Below, one piece after another: positions 51,403-61,710 of a DNA stretch of 64,000 bases. This DNA comes from Streptomyces hygroscopicus. GTDB taxonomy: Bacteria; Actinomycetota; Actinomycetes; Streptomycetales; Streptomycetaceae. Under the pieces are notes generated by a model. It was given only the letters and a program-made list of their open reading frames with translations, was not told the origin of the DNA and did not search any database. A program made the translations under genes and the position numbers. How positions within the stretch are numbered: the first letter of the stretch is position 1; every line of letters begins with the position of its first letter. Location of the stretch: the NCBI RefSeq assembly GCF_026168105.1, contig NZ_LBMW01000038.1:1-64000 (forward strand). Reading direction: 5' to 3'.

Positions 51403-51801
51403 TCAGCTCGTGTGACAGCCGAGCAGCTCCGCGGTGGTGCCCGGAGCCGTGGTACGCAGCGTGACGACCTGGTCGATACGCGTGGTGTGCCCGCCGAAGC
51501 GGAAGTCCGCGCGGCCCACCTCGGTACCGTCCGCCGCCTGGGAGCGCAGGGTGCAGTAGCCGGAGGCGTCCGCGTCCTTGCGCACCTCGAGATGGACCCT
51601 GACCGCGTCGTGCGAGGCCTCGAAGGCGATGACCTGGCCGCTGATCTTGTTCTGGGCCACGTAGTGGTATCCGAACCAGCCGACGAGGAGCAGCAGGACC
51701 ACCCCCAGCGCACTGCCGACGATCTTGAGGGTGCGGTCGGCGCGCTCGTCCGCCGCGCGGCCGTAGCGGCCCTCGGGCAGCCGCGTGCTCGCCGTGCTCA
51801 T
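51403..51801 (-). CDS. DUF4307 membrane protein
   Basis: A 132-residue protein with a charged N-terminus (RYGRAADERADRTLK), one membrane helix (about residues 27-46) and an extracellular beta-rich domain containing KISGQVIAFEASHDAVRVHL and two cysteines. This is the DUF4307 family found in actinobacteria, function unknown. It is divergent from mca and lies upstream of greA on the same strand, 168 bp away. Confidence 0.9.
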   Translation of the reverse strand: MSTASTRLPEGRYGRAADERADRTLKIVGSALGVVLLLLVGWFGYHYVAQNKISGQVIAFEASHDAVRVHLEVRKDADASGYCTLRSQAADGTEVGRADFRFGGHTTRIDQVVTLRTTAPGTTAELLGCHTS

Positions 51802-51889
51802 GATCGTCCTCTCGGCAGGGGCGGACGGATGTCCCGGAAGGGACGTCCGGGGACCGGACCCGGAATTTTTCGCCCCCCGATTCGGTCAC

Positions 51890-51895
51890 TATAGA
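51890..51895 (+). promoter_or_regulatory. possible -10 element of mca
   Basis: TATAGA at 51890-51895, with a weak TTTTCG 17 bp upstream (51867-51872) and the mca start about 60 bp downstream. Confidence 0.35.
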
Positions 51896-51955
51896 AGCCG
51901 CCCGAGACGCCGAATCGCACGGGCGCCGACTTGCCGACTTACTGAGGATCGAGTC

Positions 51956-52828
51956 TTGACTGACCAACTGCGACTGATGGCTGTGCACGCCCACCCCGAC
52001 GACGAGTCGAGCAAGGGCGCGGCCACCATGGCGAAGTACGTGTCCGAGGGGGTGGACGTGCTGGTGGTGACCTGCACGGGCGGGGAACGCGGCTCCATCC
52101 TCAACCCGAAGCTCCAGGGCGACAAGTACATCGAGGAGCACATCCACGAGGTGCGCAAGAAGGAGATGGACGAGGCCCGGGAGATCCTCGGCGTCAAGCA
52201 GGACTGGCTGGGCTTCGTCGACTCCGGTCTGCCGGAGGGCGACCCGCTGCCCCCGCTCCCCGAGGGCTGCTTCGCACTGGAGGACGTCGACAAGGCGGCG
52301 GGCGAACTGGTCCGCAGGATCCGCGCGTTCCGTCCGCAGGTGATCACCACCTATGACGAGAACGGCGGCTATCCCCACCCCGACCACATCATGACCCACA
52401 AGATCTCGATGGTGGCGTTCGACGGCGCGGCGGACACGGAGAAGTACCCGGAGGCGGAGTTCGGTGCGGCCTGGCAGCCGCAGAAGCTGTACTACAACCA
52501 GGGCTTCAACCGCCCCCGCACCGAGGCGCTGCACAACGCGCTGCTCGAGCGGGGTCTGGAGTCGCCGTACGGGGAGTGGCTCAAGCGGTGGGACGAGTTC
52601 GCGCGTGCCCCGCGCACGCTGACGACCCACATCCCGTGCGCGGACTTCTTCGAGATCCGCGACAAGGCGCTGATCGCGCACGCCACGCAGATCGACCCCG
52701 ACGGCGGCTGGTTCCGTGTCCCGCTGGACCTGCAGAAGGAGGTCTGGCCGACGGAGGAGTACGAGCTGGCGAAGTCGCTCGTGGACACTTCCCTCCCGGA
52801 GGACGACCTCTTTGCAGGCATCCGCTAG
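51956..52828 (+). CDS. mca: mycothiol S-conjugate amidase
   Basis: A 290-residue LmbE-like zinc amidase that cleaves mycothiol conjugates of toxins and antibiotics, giving a mercapturic acid for export and GlcN-inositol for recycling. Zinc ligands are His13 and Asp16 of AVHAHPDDESSKG and a later His in the HPDHI segment (about 147). The start is a TTG (LTDQLRLMAVHAHPDD) about 10 bases after GAGG; no ATG or GTG lies in a suitable place. Length fits Mca rather than MshB, supported by the long CxGGERGSILNP segment. It is the best single marker of an actinomycete here. Confidence 0.94.
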   Translation: MTDQLRLMAVHAHPDDESSKGAATMAKYVSEGVDVLVVTCTGGERGSILNPKLQGDKYIEEHIHEVRKKEMDEAREILGVKQDWLGFVDSGLPEGDPLPPLPEGCFALEDVDKAAGELVRRIRAFRPQVITTYDENGGYPHPDHIMTHKISMVAFDGAADTEKYPEAEFGAAWQPQKLYYNQGFNRPRTEALHNALLERGLESPYGEWLKRWDEFARAPRTLTTHIPCADFFEIRDKALIAHATQIDPDGGWFRVPLDLQKEVWPTEEYELAKSLVDTSLPEDDLFAGIR

Positions 52829-52840
52829 CCCTGAGGGACA

Positions 52841-53098
52841 ATGCCTGACATGAGCGCAAGCGTGAGCCTGGCGATGACGCACCTGGTCCCCCTCGCCGAG
52901 GTCGACCAGAACAAGGTCACCCCCGGCGTCCTCGGTTTCATCGTCTTCGCGGTGATGGCACTGGCGGTGTGGGGACTGATGAAGTCCATGAACAAGCACA
53001 TGCGGAAGGTGGACTTCAAGGAGGCGGATGCCTCCGGCGAGGACGCCACGGAGGCCTCGGGCACGGCCAAGGGCGCACCCAAGGCCCAGCGGGGCTGA
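52841..53098 (+). CDS. small membrane protein downstream of mca
   Basis: An 85-residue protein with a membrane helix at about residues 31-48, a basic stop-transfer segment (MKSMNKHMRKVDFKEAD) and a low-complexity Glu/Ala/Gly/Lys tail. It starts 12 bp after mca stops, so it is probably cotranscribed. ATG 52841 or 52850 is the start. Function unknown; the pair mca plus small membrane protein seems conserved in Streptomyces. Confidence 0.8.
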   Translation: MPDMSASVSLAMTHLVPLAEVDQNKVTPGVLGFIVFAVMALAVWGLMKSMNKHMRKVDFKEADASGEDATEASGTAKGAPKAQRG

Positions 53099-53163
53099 CC
53101 CGTCCCGGACCGACGTCCCCGTCTATGAGGCCGACCCGTCCCTGTGAGGACGTGTCCGTACCA

Positions 53164-53184
53164 GCAGGGACGGCCCGTCCCTGC
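53164..53184. terminator. hairpin after the mca operon
   Basis: A perfect 9-bp stem (53164-53172 with 53176-53184) and a 3-base loop, 65 bp beyond the stop of the small membrane protein gene. Confidence 0.6.
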
Positions 53185-53452
53185 GGGCTCCGGCCCGTGA
53201 CGTGTGCGGCTCCGCCGGGGGAGTGCCCTCGGCCCGGGGCGGCGTCGTTCAGCGGGTCCGCCCCCTCGGCGGCCTCCGGACCGCCGGGCTGCACCGCCGC
53301 GGTTCCCCGGCATCGCGGTGGACATCGAATTGCGCGACGTTGCCGGGCCGGCCCCGGGCGTGTGTCACCATTCCGGCCGGGCGCGCGACGCCAGTCCAGG
53401 TAGGCACCTCGCCGCGTTGTCGGATCACCCGGGTACGCCCGGTACGCGCGTC

Positions 53453-53935
53453 CGCCCGGAACGCGCGGCCCGCGTCCGCCCGGAACGCCGGGGCGACTAC
53501 GCCCGGAACGCGCGGCCCGCGTCCGCCTGGAACGCCGGGGCGACTAGGCCCGGAACGCGCGGCCCGCGTCCGCCTGGAACGCCGGGGCGACTACGCCCGG
53601 AACGCGCGGCCCGCGTCCGCCTGGAACGCCGGGGCGACTAGGCCCGGAACGCGCGGCCCGCGTCCGCCTGGAACGCCGGGGCGACTACGCCCGGAACGCG
53701 CGGCCCGCGTCCGCCTGGAACGCCGGGGCGACTACGCCCGGAACGCGCGGCCCGCGTCCGCCCGGAACGCCGGGCCGACTACCCCCGGAACGCGCGGCCC
53801 GCGTCCGCCTGGAACGCCGGGGCGACTACGCCCGGAACGCGCGGCCCGCGTCCGCCTGGAACGCCGGGGCGACTACGCCCGGAACGCGCGGCCCGCGTCC
53901 GCCCGGAACGCCGGGCCGACTACCCCCGGAACGCG
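53453..53935. repeat. 47-bp tandem repeat array, ten copies
   Basis: The anchor GTCCGCCYGGAACGCCGGG recurs at 53474, 53521, 53568, 53615, 53662, 53709, 53756, 53803, 53850 and 53897, a constant 47-bp step. Each unit has two related halves that both contain CGCCYGGAACGC. The variable site after CGACTA is C, G or CCC. 47 is not a multiple of three, so no frame repeats from unit to unit. The region 53099-54044 contains no gene that I can support. Confidence 0.93.
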
Positions 53936-54044
53936 GAGATCCTCCCACGATGCACCTCCCAGCTACCCGGCTACCGCCGGGAGGTGCCGCCTGCACCGGA
54001 CGCCGCGCGCCGACCCGCGCGCGTGGCCGGACACCGCCTGGTCG

Positions 54045-57000
54045 TCAGCTCTCCGCGGCCACCGCCACCCCCATCACCTCCCGGGCGTGCCGTCCCGGCA
54101 CCATGCCCAGGCGCCACGCCTGCCAGCCGTCCTCCAGCTGCACGCCGCGTTCCAGCAGCAGCTGATAGGCGCCCACGTACTCGTCCAGCTTCTCGTCCCG
54201 CACCGGGTGGCCCGTTCGGGACAGCTGGACGAGCTCCTCCTGGGCCACGGCCGTGCCCACCTCGGTACCGCCCGGGGAGGCGTAGGGAAGCAGGCTGCAG
54301 CGAAGGAAGCGCGCCCAGTCCTCGCCCCTGCGGTCGCCGTACGAGGTGAACAGGCCCACCGCCTCGTCGCACAGGGCCAGCGCCTGCTGGGTGCGGGCGT
54401 TGCCGGCGTCCACCACCGCCAGTTCCAGGCACGTCCACGCCTCGCCATGAGCCACGCCGATGCGCTGGAAGTCCGCCCTCGCGTCCACCAGCAGCTGCCG
54501 GGCGAAGCCCGAGTTCCGCAACGAGCCCGTCTGCGCCGCCCGCTGGTCACGGGTCACCCGCGCCGAGTGATGGCGGGCGCAGGCCAGACCGTAGACGTCC
54601 CGCATCCGCGAGAACATCGTGCGCGAGCGTTCCAGCTCGCGGACCGCCTGGTCCAGGTCGCCCGTCTCCTCCAGGGCCTGGCCGAGGTAGTAGACCGACC
54701 AGGCCTCGCCCCGTGCGTCCTCGTTCTCCCGGTGGCGGCCGGCGGCCCGGCGCAGGGCGTCGGCCGCCGTGGAGGCGTCCGAGGCGACCAGACGGGCACG
54801 GGCCAGCTGCGTCAGCGCCCAGGCCTCGCCGCGCGCGTCATGGGTGCGGGTGTACAGATCCAGCGCCGTACGCAGCTCGCTCTCCGCCCGCGGTACGTCC
54901 CCCATGCGCAGGGCCAGCTGCCCCAGATGGAAGTGGGCCCAGGCCTCGCCGTGCACCGACTCGTTCTCCCCGTGCAGCACCAGGGCACGGGTGAGCAGGT
55001 CCAGCGACGGGGCGAGCCGTGCCCGGTCGCGCTCCACCGCCGCCAGCGCGTGCATCGTCCACGCGCGGTCCGCGGCCAGCTCCGGGGAGGCCTGGAGATC
55101 CAGCGCCTCCTGGAGCTTGGCCGCCGCCTCCGTGAGGTTGCCCTGGTGGTGGAGGGTGATGCCGAGGGAGCACAACGCCCTGGCCGCGCCCGCGTCGTGG
55201 CGCGCCTCGAAATAGAGGTCGACCACCGAGGCCAGCGTCGTCCGGGCCTTGTCCAGCTCGCCCAGCTGACGGGCCGCGATGCCCGTACGCCACTGCACCG
55301 AGCGCACCAGCAGGCCCTGGCCTACGGCCTGCGTCAGCTCGCTGATCTCACCCAGCCGGTAGAGGTCACCGCGCAGCAGGCAGTAGTCGCACAGGGCGCC
55401 CAGGAGGTTCAGCACCGCCGACTGGTCGACACCCTCCGCATGCCGCAGGGCCGCGGTGATGAAGCTCGACTCGTCGTCCAGCCAGCGCAGCGCCGCATCC
55501 AGCGAGGTGAAGCCGTGGGGGCCGAAGCGGTCCGAGCGGGTCGACGTGTTGCCGTCCACCAGGCGCAGCACCGAGTCCGCCAGCTCCGCGTAGTTCACGA
55601 TCAGGCGTTCCTGCGCGGCCGTACGCTCGGCCGGCTCCTCCTCGTCGAGGAGCCGGGCCTGGGCGAAGGCCCGTACGAGGTCGTGCAGGCGGTAGCGGCT
55701 GCCGCGTACATGGTCGATCAGTCCCGCGCTGGACAGCGTCTGCAGATGCCGCGTCGCCTCCTTCTCGTCCGTGGCCAGCAGGGCCGCCGCCGCGGCCGCG
55801 CCCAGTGAGGTGCGGCCCGCCAGCGCGAGCCGCCGCAGCAGCCGCCGGGCCGCTTCCGGCTGGTCCGTGTAGCGCAGCCACAGGGCGCGCTCCACCGGCT
55901 CCACCGGGCCGTATGCACCGAGGTCCGTGGCCAGCTGCCGCGCGCTGCGCGGGCCCAGGGACGAGCCCGCGATACGCAGGGCCAGAGGCAGGCCGCCGCA
56001 CAGCTCCCTGGTGCGGTCGGCGGCCTCGGCGTCGTAGGGCCCCGAGTTGTCCTGGGCCGCCGCGCCCAGCAGTTCCTCCGCGCCCGCCGCGTCCAGTGCC
56101 TCGACCGGGAGTTGGTGCACCCGTGCCGGGAGGTCCGCGGGCAGGTCGAGGGGCGCCCGGGCGGTGACGATCACCAGGCTCTCGGAGCGCTCCGGGACGA
56201 GGGCGCGGACCTGCTCGGGGTCCGAGGCGTCGTCGAGCACGATCGTGACCGGCAGACCCGTCAGATGCTGGTGGTACAGCTCACTCAGCCGCTTGAGCTG
56301 CTGGTCGGGTGCGGAGCGCTCGCGGAACAGGAGCTGCTCGCGAGGCGCGCCGAGCCGGTTGAGCAGATGCAGCAGGGCGTCGCGGGTCGCCAGCGGGGGT
56401 TCCTCGGTGCTGTCGCCGCGCAGGTCCACGACGCACGCGCCGCGGAAGTGGTCCCTGAGGTCGTGCGCGGCGCGGATCGCGAGCGTCGTGCGCCCCGAGC
56501 CCGGCGCGCCGTGCAGCACGACCACCGACGGTTCGGTCTCCGTGCTCGCGCGGGCAGCCTGGACCCACTGCCGGATCCGCGCCAGCTCCTGCCGCCGGCC
56601 CGCGAACGGTCCCGCCGGCTCCGGAAGGTGACCGAACGACTGCTCGAGCACGGTACGCCTGCGGGCCGCCGCGCTCTTGTCGCTGCCGCGCAGTCTGGGC
56701 GCGCTCTTCTTGGGTGCCGTGGACGCGACGATCACCCGCTGCTGGTCGAGGAAGGGGCGGATGCCGCGCACCTCGAGGGCGGTCAGCCACTGCAGTCGCA
56801 GCTGCTCGGGGCCGCCCGGCTGGCCGAGCGCGCCGGCCCGTCGGCTGGCCGCCGGAAGATGGGACGCGGTCACCTTCACCACGGTGGCCGCGGCGCCCAC
56901 GACCCCTACGGTGACGCCGGTGCCGAGTGCCGTCCCGCCGTCCGTGCCCAGCACGAGGTCCGCCGCACAGGCCGCGACCGCGGCGACGGCGGCGACCAGG

Positions 57001-57245
57001 AGGGCCGTTCCGGCGCCCTCCTGCGCATACCGCTGGCCGAACGTCAGCCGGCCGGCCTCCGACTCGTCCAGGGCGCGTGTGAACGCCTCGTACTCCTCCT
57101 CGGCCGTCTGCTGCATGTCGTCGAGCGCGGCGCGCGCCCGCGACAGAAGTACGGCCCCGTCGGTGCGGCCGCCCGAGCGGCGCACCTCCTCCTCCACGGC
57201 CCGTGCCAACAGCCGCTCGGCTTCCGCCCGGTGGCTGTCCCGCAT
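54045..57245 (-). CDS. STAND (NB-ARC-like) ATPase with TPR repeats and membrane helices
   Basis: A 1066-residue protein. Residues 1-75 are a charged, coiled-coil-like N-terminus, and two hydrophobic segments follow at about 77-97 and 103-125. The nucleotide-binding domain has Walker A GAPGSGRTT (246-254), where the invariant Lys is Arg252, Walker B VTIVLDDASD, and LCGGLPLALRIAGSSLG typical of NB-ARC. A winged-helix part and a long TPR array (from about 610) with repeated GEAWxxxxLxxA motifs complete it. It lacks the DNA-binding domain of SARP/AfsR regulators, so it is a STAND-type sensor or signalling hub at the membrane. The ATG at 57245 follows GGAGGGGG. Confidence 0.88.
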   Translation of the reverse strand: MRDSHRAEAERLLARAVEEEVRRSGGRTDGAVLLSRARAALDDMQQTAEEEYEAFTRALDESEAGRLTFGQRYAQEGAGTALLVAAVAAVAACAADLVLGTDGGTALGTGVTVGVVGAAATVVKVTASHLPAASRRAGALGQPGGPEQLRLQWLTALEVRGIRPFLDQQRVIVASTAPKKSAPRLRGSDKSAAARRRTVLEQSFGHLPEPAGPFAGRRQELARIRQWVQAARASTETEPSVVVLHGAPGSGRTTLAIRAAHDLRDHFRGACVVDLRGDSTEEPPLATRDALLHLLNRLGAPREQLLFRERSAPDQQLKRLSELYHQHLTGLPVTIVLDDASDPEQVRALVPERSESLVIVTARAPLDLPADLPARVHQLPVEALDAAGAEELLGAAAQDNSGPYDAEAADRTRELCGGLPLALRIAGSSLGPRSARQLATDLGAYGPVEPVERALWLRYTDQPEAARRLLRRLALAGRTSLGAAAAAALLATDEKEATRHLQTLSSAGLIDHVRGSRYRLHDLVRAFAQARLLDEEEPAERTAAQERLIVNYAELADSVLRLVDGNTSTRSDRFGPHGFTSLDAALRWLDDESSFITAALRHAEGVDQSAVLNLLGALCDYCLLRGDLYRLGEISELTQAVGQGLLVRSVQWRTGIAARQLGELDKARTTLASVVDLYFEARHDAGAARALCSLGITLHHQGNLTEAAAKLQEALDLQASPELAADRAWTMHALAAVERDRARLAPSLDLLTRALVLHGENESVHGEAWAHFHLGQLALRMGDVPRAESELRTALDLYTRTHDARGEAWALTQLARARLVASDASTAADALRRAAGRHRENEDARGEAWSVYYLGQALEETGDLDQAVRELERSRTMFSRMRDVYGLACARHHSARVTRDQRAAQTGSLRNSGFARQLLVDARADFQRIGVAHGEAWTCLELAVVDAGNARTQQALALCDEAVGLFTSYGDRRGEDWARFLRCSLLPYASPGGTEVGTAVAQEELVQLSRTGHPVRDEKLDEYVGAYQLLLERGVQLEDGWQAWRLGMVPGRHAREVMGVAVAAES

Positions 57246-57430
57246 GTCACGTCCCCCTCCGGCGTCAACTCCGTTCCCCTCCAGTGTCCTTCGTGGGGCA
57301 CTCGAGCGCGAGGGTGTCACCGGTGGAGGCGATCGCCGTACGGAGCAGGGTCGTTCGGTGACGTGGGCCAAGGGGCGCATCTGACCGATGGGCTTTCAGT
57401 GTCTATCGTGATCAGCACAACCGAGAGGGA

Positions 57431-57870
57431 CTGGAAGGGCATTCGACCAACGGCGCCGGGGAGGGGACATCGGCCGGCGCGCCGCAGCAGCCCCGCTGGG
57501 CCTGGTGGGTCGTCGGCATCGTCATACCGTGGTGGGGATCATCGCCTCGGTCCTGGCGAGTGGACCGGACGGGACGGCCGGAGGCGACGTCCAGCAGCGG
57601 CAGCGGCCGAGGCCGCCCGCACGCTCATGCGTCGCGACGTCGGGGCCTTCGTCGCGGCCACCTCGGGCGCCGAGTGGTTCGGACCCGGCTACCGGGTATC
57701 GGCCGGGCTGAGAGACTGGACCAGCCGACAGTTCTTCGACACCCCTCTTCAGGTCCTGCTGTCGACGAACACAAAATGCGTCAACCGAATAGGTCCCCAA
57801 CTGCGCCGGCGACTCCGGCGGCATCGACTACCGCATAAAGGACTTCGACAGCATCCGCCTTGCCCCGTGA
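57431..57870 (+). pseudogene. degenerate membrane-protein gene with three frameshifts
   Basis: Coding-like sequence continues in four pieces. First, 57431-57528 (PQQPRWAWWVVGIVIP, start of a membrane helix). Then 57529-57600 in another frame (VVGIIASVLASG, the end of the helix). Then 57603-57800 in the third frame (AAEAARTLMRRDVGAFVAAT to WTSRQFFDTPLQVLLSTN). Last, 57799-57870 (NCAGDSGGIDYRIKDFDSIR, then stop). The joined protein would have one helix and an external domain; the family is not recognised. The rest of 57246-58155 holds no gene. Confidence 0.65.
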
Positions 57871-58155
57871 ATGCCCACCTGCGCGCCCTCACTTCCTGCT
57901 GGCGCCTGGGCGGTCTGCCGGAACCGAAAGAGCTGAACCTGCGTTCCTGGGCTCACACGCTCGGCCACCGGTGCCAATCGTGATTTCCATTGTTTGATTC
58001 GCGACTTTGTCGACGGTAATGGCTGGCTTGGAATGTTCGGGACGTGACCGTTGTATGCCCGCGATTCATTGATATCCGCCCAAACGGAGCTACACGCTCC
58101 GTGCGCAGGTCCTGGCAACGTGATCCTTGACATAATCTCGATGTCGAGGGGGATC

Positions 58156-58737
58156 ATGAGTAAGAGCAAGCGGTACGCGGTCGTGATGGCGGCCGCCGCC
58201 ATAGCCGGACTGGTCGGCGCGTCTCCCGCGGTGGCTCAGGGCCGGCAAGGGCCTCCCGGCCCCTGCGTGGAGGGTCACCGGACGTTCTTCCTGCAGAAGG
58301 CCGGACCGGCCGTCTCGCCGGCTCTCGGGGGCGGTTACACGGCCGGGAACGTGGGTGTGGACTTCCATGCGTGCGCGGACCAGGCGCCCGAGGCATGGAC
58401 GGCGAACATCACGAACCAGGACACGAGCTTCTGGGGCGGCATGGATCAGTACCAGATCGAAGGCGTACTGAACCACCAGTTCACCGGGCCCAATTCCTCG
58501 TCCTTCCAGTTGCGGCTGATCGTCAACCAGTGTGCGCCGATCGTGCACTGGATCTTCAACAAGGCGTGCGCTCAGGCGGATGAGATCGACGTTCCGATCA
58601 CGTTCGCGGCGAACGAGGTCTACAAGTGGGTGAACGACTACATCGACGACCCGTCGCCGGAGCAGGCCGCGGACTGGTACCAGGACGAGCAGACGGGCGC
58701 CAGCCCTCCGTACTTCACGGAGTACAACACGCCCTGA
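58156..58737 (+). CDS. secreted protein, function unknown
   Basis: A 193-residue exported protein: signal peptide with basic start (MSKSKRYAVV), hydrophobic core to about residue 26 and an AVA cleavage site. The mature part is acidic and aromatic-rich (FWGGMDQYQIEG, PEQAADWYQDEQ) and has four cysteines. ATG 58156 has a strong GAGGGGG. Codon use is less GC-biased than in core genes and the upstream 200 bp are relatively AT-rich, so recent acquisition is possible. I recognise no family. Confidence 0.75.
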   Translation: MSKSKRYAVVMAAAAIAGLVGASPAVAQGRQGPPGPCVEGHRTFFLQKAGPAVSPALGGGYTAGNVGVDFHACADQAPEAWTANITNQDTSFWGGMDQYQIEGVLNHQFTGPNSSSFQLRLIVNQCAPIVHWIFNKACAQADEIDVPITFAANEVYKWVNDYIDDPSPEQAADWYQDEQTGASPPYFTEYNTP

Positions 58738-58759
58738 ATTGACGGCACCTCATACGGCG

Positions 58760-58787
58760 AGCCCCCGCGACCGGTTGGTCGGGGGCT
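58760..58787. terminator. hairpin terminator
   Basis: Outer stem AGCCCCC/GGGGGCT (58760-58766 with 58781-58787) and inner GACC/GGTC around GGTT, after the secreted-protein gene. Confidence 0.75.
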
Positions 58788-59026
58788 TGTCGTCTTCGTG
58801 CCGTGGAACATCACGCTCGCCTACGTGTAGGTTGGTTCGCCCCTCGTCAACGGGTATTCCTGCCGGCAGGATCATGGTCTACGGCTGGAGTACCGAGAAG
58901 CCCGGACAGGCGTGAGCCTTCGAGGGTTGGGCACCTCGTTTCCCTTTCCGTCCGGCTCCACCTTGATGCTGGCGAATACCTCGAAAAAACCTTTCGTTTC
59001 TTTTCGAGGTCGAATTCACCGCTCAT

Positions 59027-59308
59027 TCATTTGTCTTCCCGGTCCGTTTGCGTTCGCTGAACCCGGTCCTGGTCGACACAGATCACCCCGTCGATTCGGT
59101 GGCCACCCTTGGTGTATCCGCGCCGAAGGTCACTGAGCATTTCCCAGAAGTCGGGACGGACCACGTCGCGCTTGGAGGCAGACAAGTCGTTGTCTGTGCA
59201 GCGATGGACGATGATCGCCCCGTACCGAGCCGCGTTCGTGTCGCTCCGACGGTGCTGGTTCGCCACCCCCTTCCCTGCCGTCCACGAGGAAGAGGCGGAC
59301 TTCCGGAT
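59027..59308 (-). pseudogene. serine recombinase (resolvase-domain) remnant
   Basis: The minus strand encodes TDNDLSASKRDVVRPDFWEM, a LSDLRRG segment, RIDGVICVDQDRVQRT and, before it, GKGVANQHRR. This is the core of the resolvase domain of Streptomyces large serine integrases/recombinases. The N-terminal part with the catalytic Ser is missing or damaged, and the frame stops at 59027 just after the resolvase core, so the recombinase domain is gone. It is a remnant of a phage or integrative element. Elsewhere in 58738-59485 I see no gene. Confidence 0.8.
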
Positions 59309-59485
59309 GTGAGCGGGCCGGCTCTTCCGGCGACTCCGGCGCCGGTGGCGTTCCCCTCGGCTCCAGGTCATCAGGGCCGGCCTGGTGTGCCCCGGGGCCG
59401 AGGGCCCCCAATGTCTGTGCTCGATGGTCACCTTCTCGTTGCGTGTGCGGTTGGGTGAGTGCTCCCGTCGTGCGAGGATGCAGGC

Positions 59486-61530
<2,045 letters not shown>

Positions 61531-61676
61531 AGCGCCCATCGGAGAGGTCCGCTCCGGATATCGCGATCGGGTGTGTGTTCGGATAGGTCCGCATTGACGA
61601 CCGACCGTTCCGAAACAAGCTATTTATCGGAAGAGCGCCCCGGCTTCACAGTTCCCTCCTAGTCTCTCCACGGTGA

Positions 61677-61710
61677 CGCGACAGCAGTGACTGCATCACT
61701 CACTGTCGCG
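61677..61710. promoter_or_regulatory. inverted repeat around the glycosyltransferase start
   Basis: CGCGACAG (61677-61684) and CTGTCGCG (61703-61710) form a perfect 8-bp inverted repeat with an 18-base spacer that contains the GTG at 61687. A regulator site or a structure hiding the start are both possible, or the true start is the TTG at 61744. Confidence 0.5.

Noticed and set aside
53453..53935. CRISPR array
   Set aside because: The repeats are directly adjacent, without unique spacers, and no cas genes are nearby.
53202..55808. An 868-codon + strand frame that contains the 47-bp repeats
   Set aside because: It reads the array in three shifting frames and then continues antisense to the STAND gene; no start context or motif.
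57799..57870. Trypsin-like active site (CAGDSGG)
   Set aside because: The motif alone is short; no His/Asp triad segments are found in the other pieces of the broken gene.
56112..57983. A 623-codon + strand frame
   Set aside because: Mostly antisense to the STAND gene; only part of its end coincides with one piece of the broken gene.
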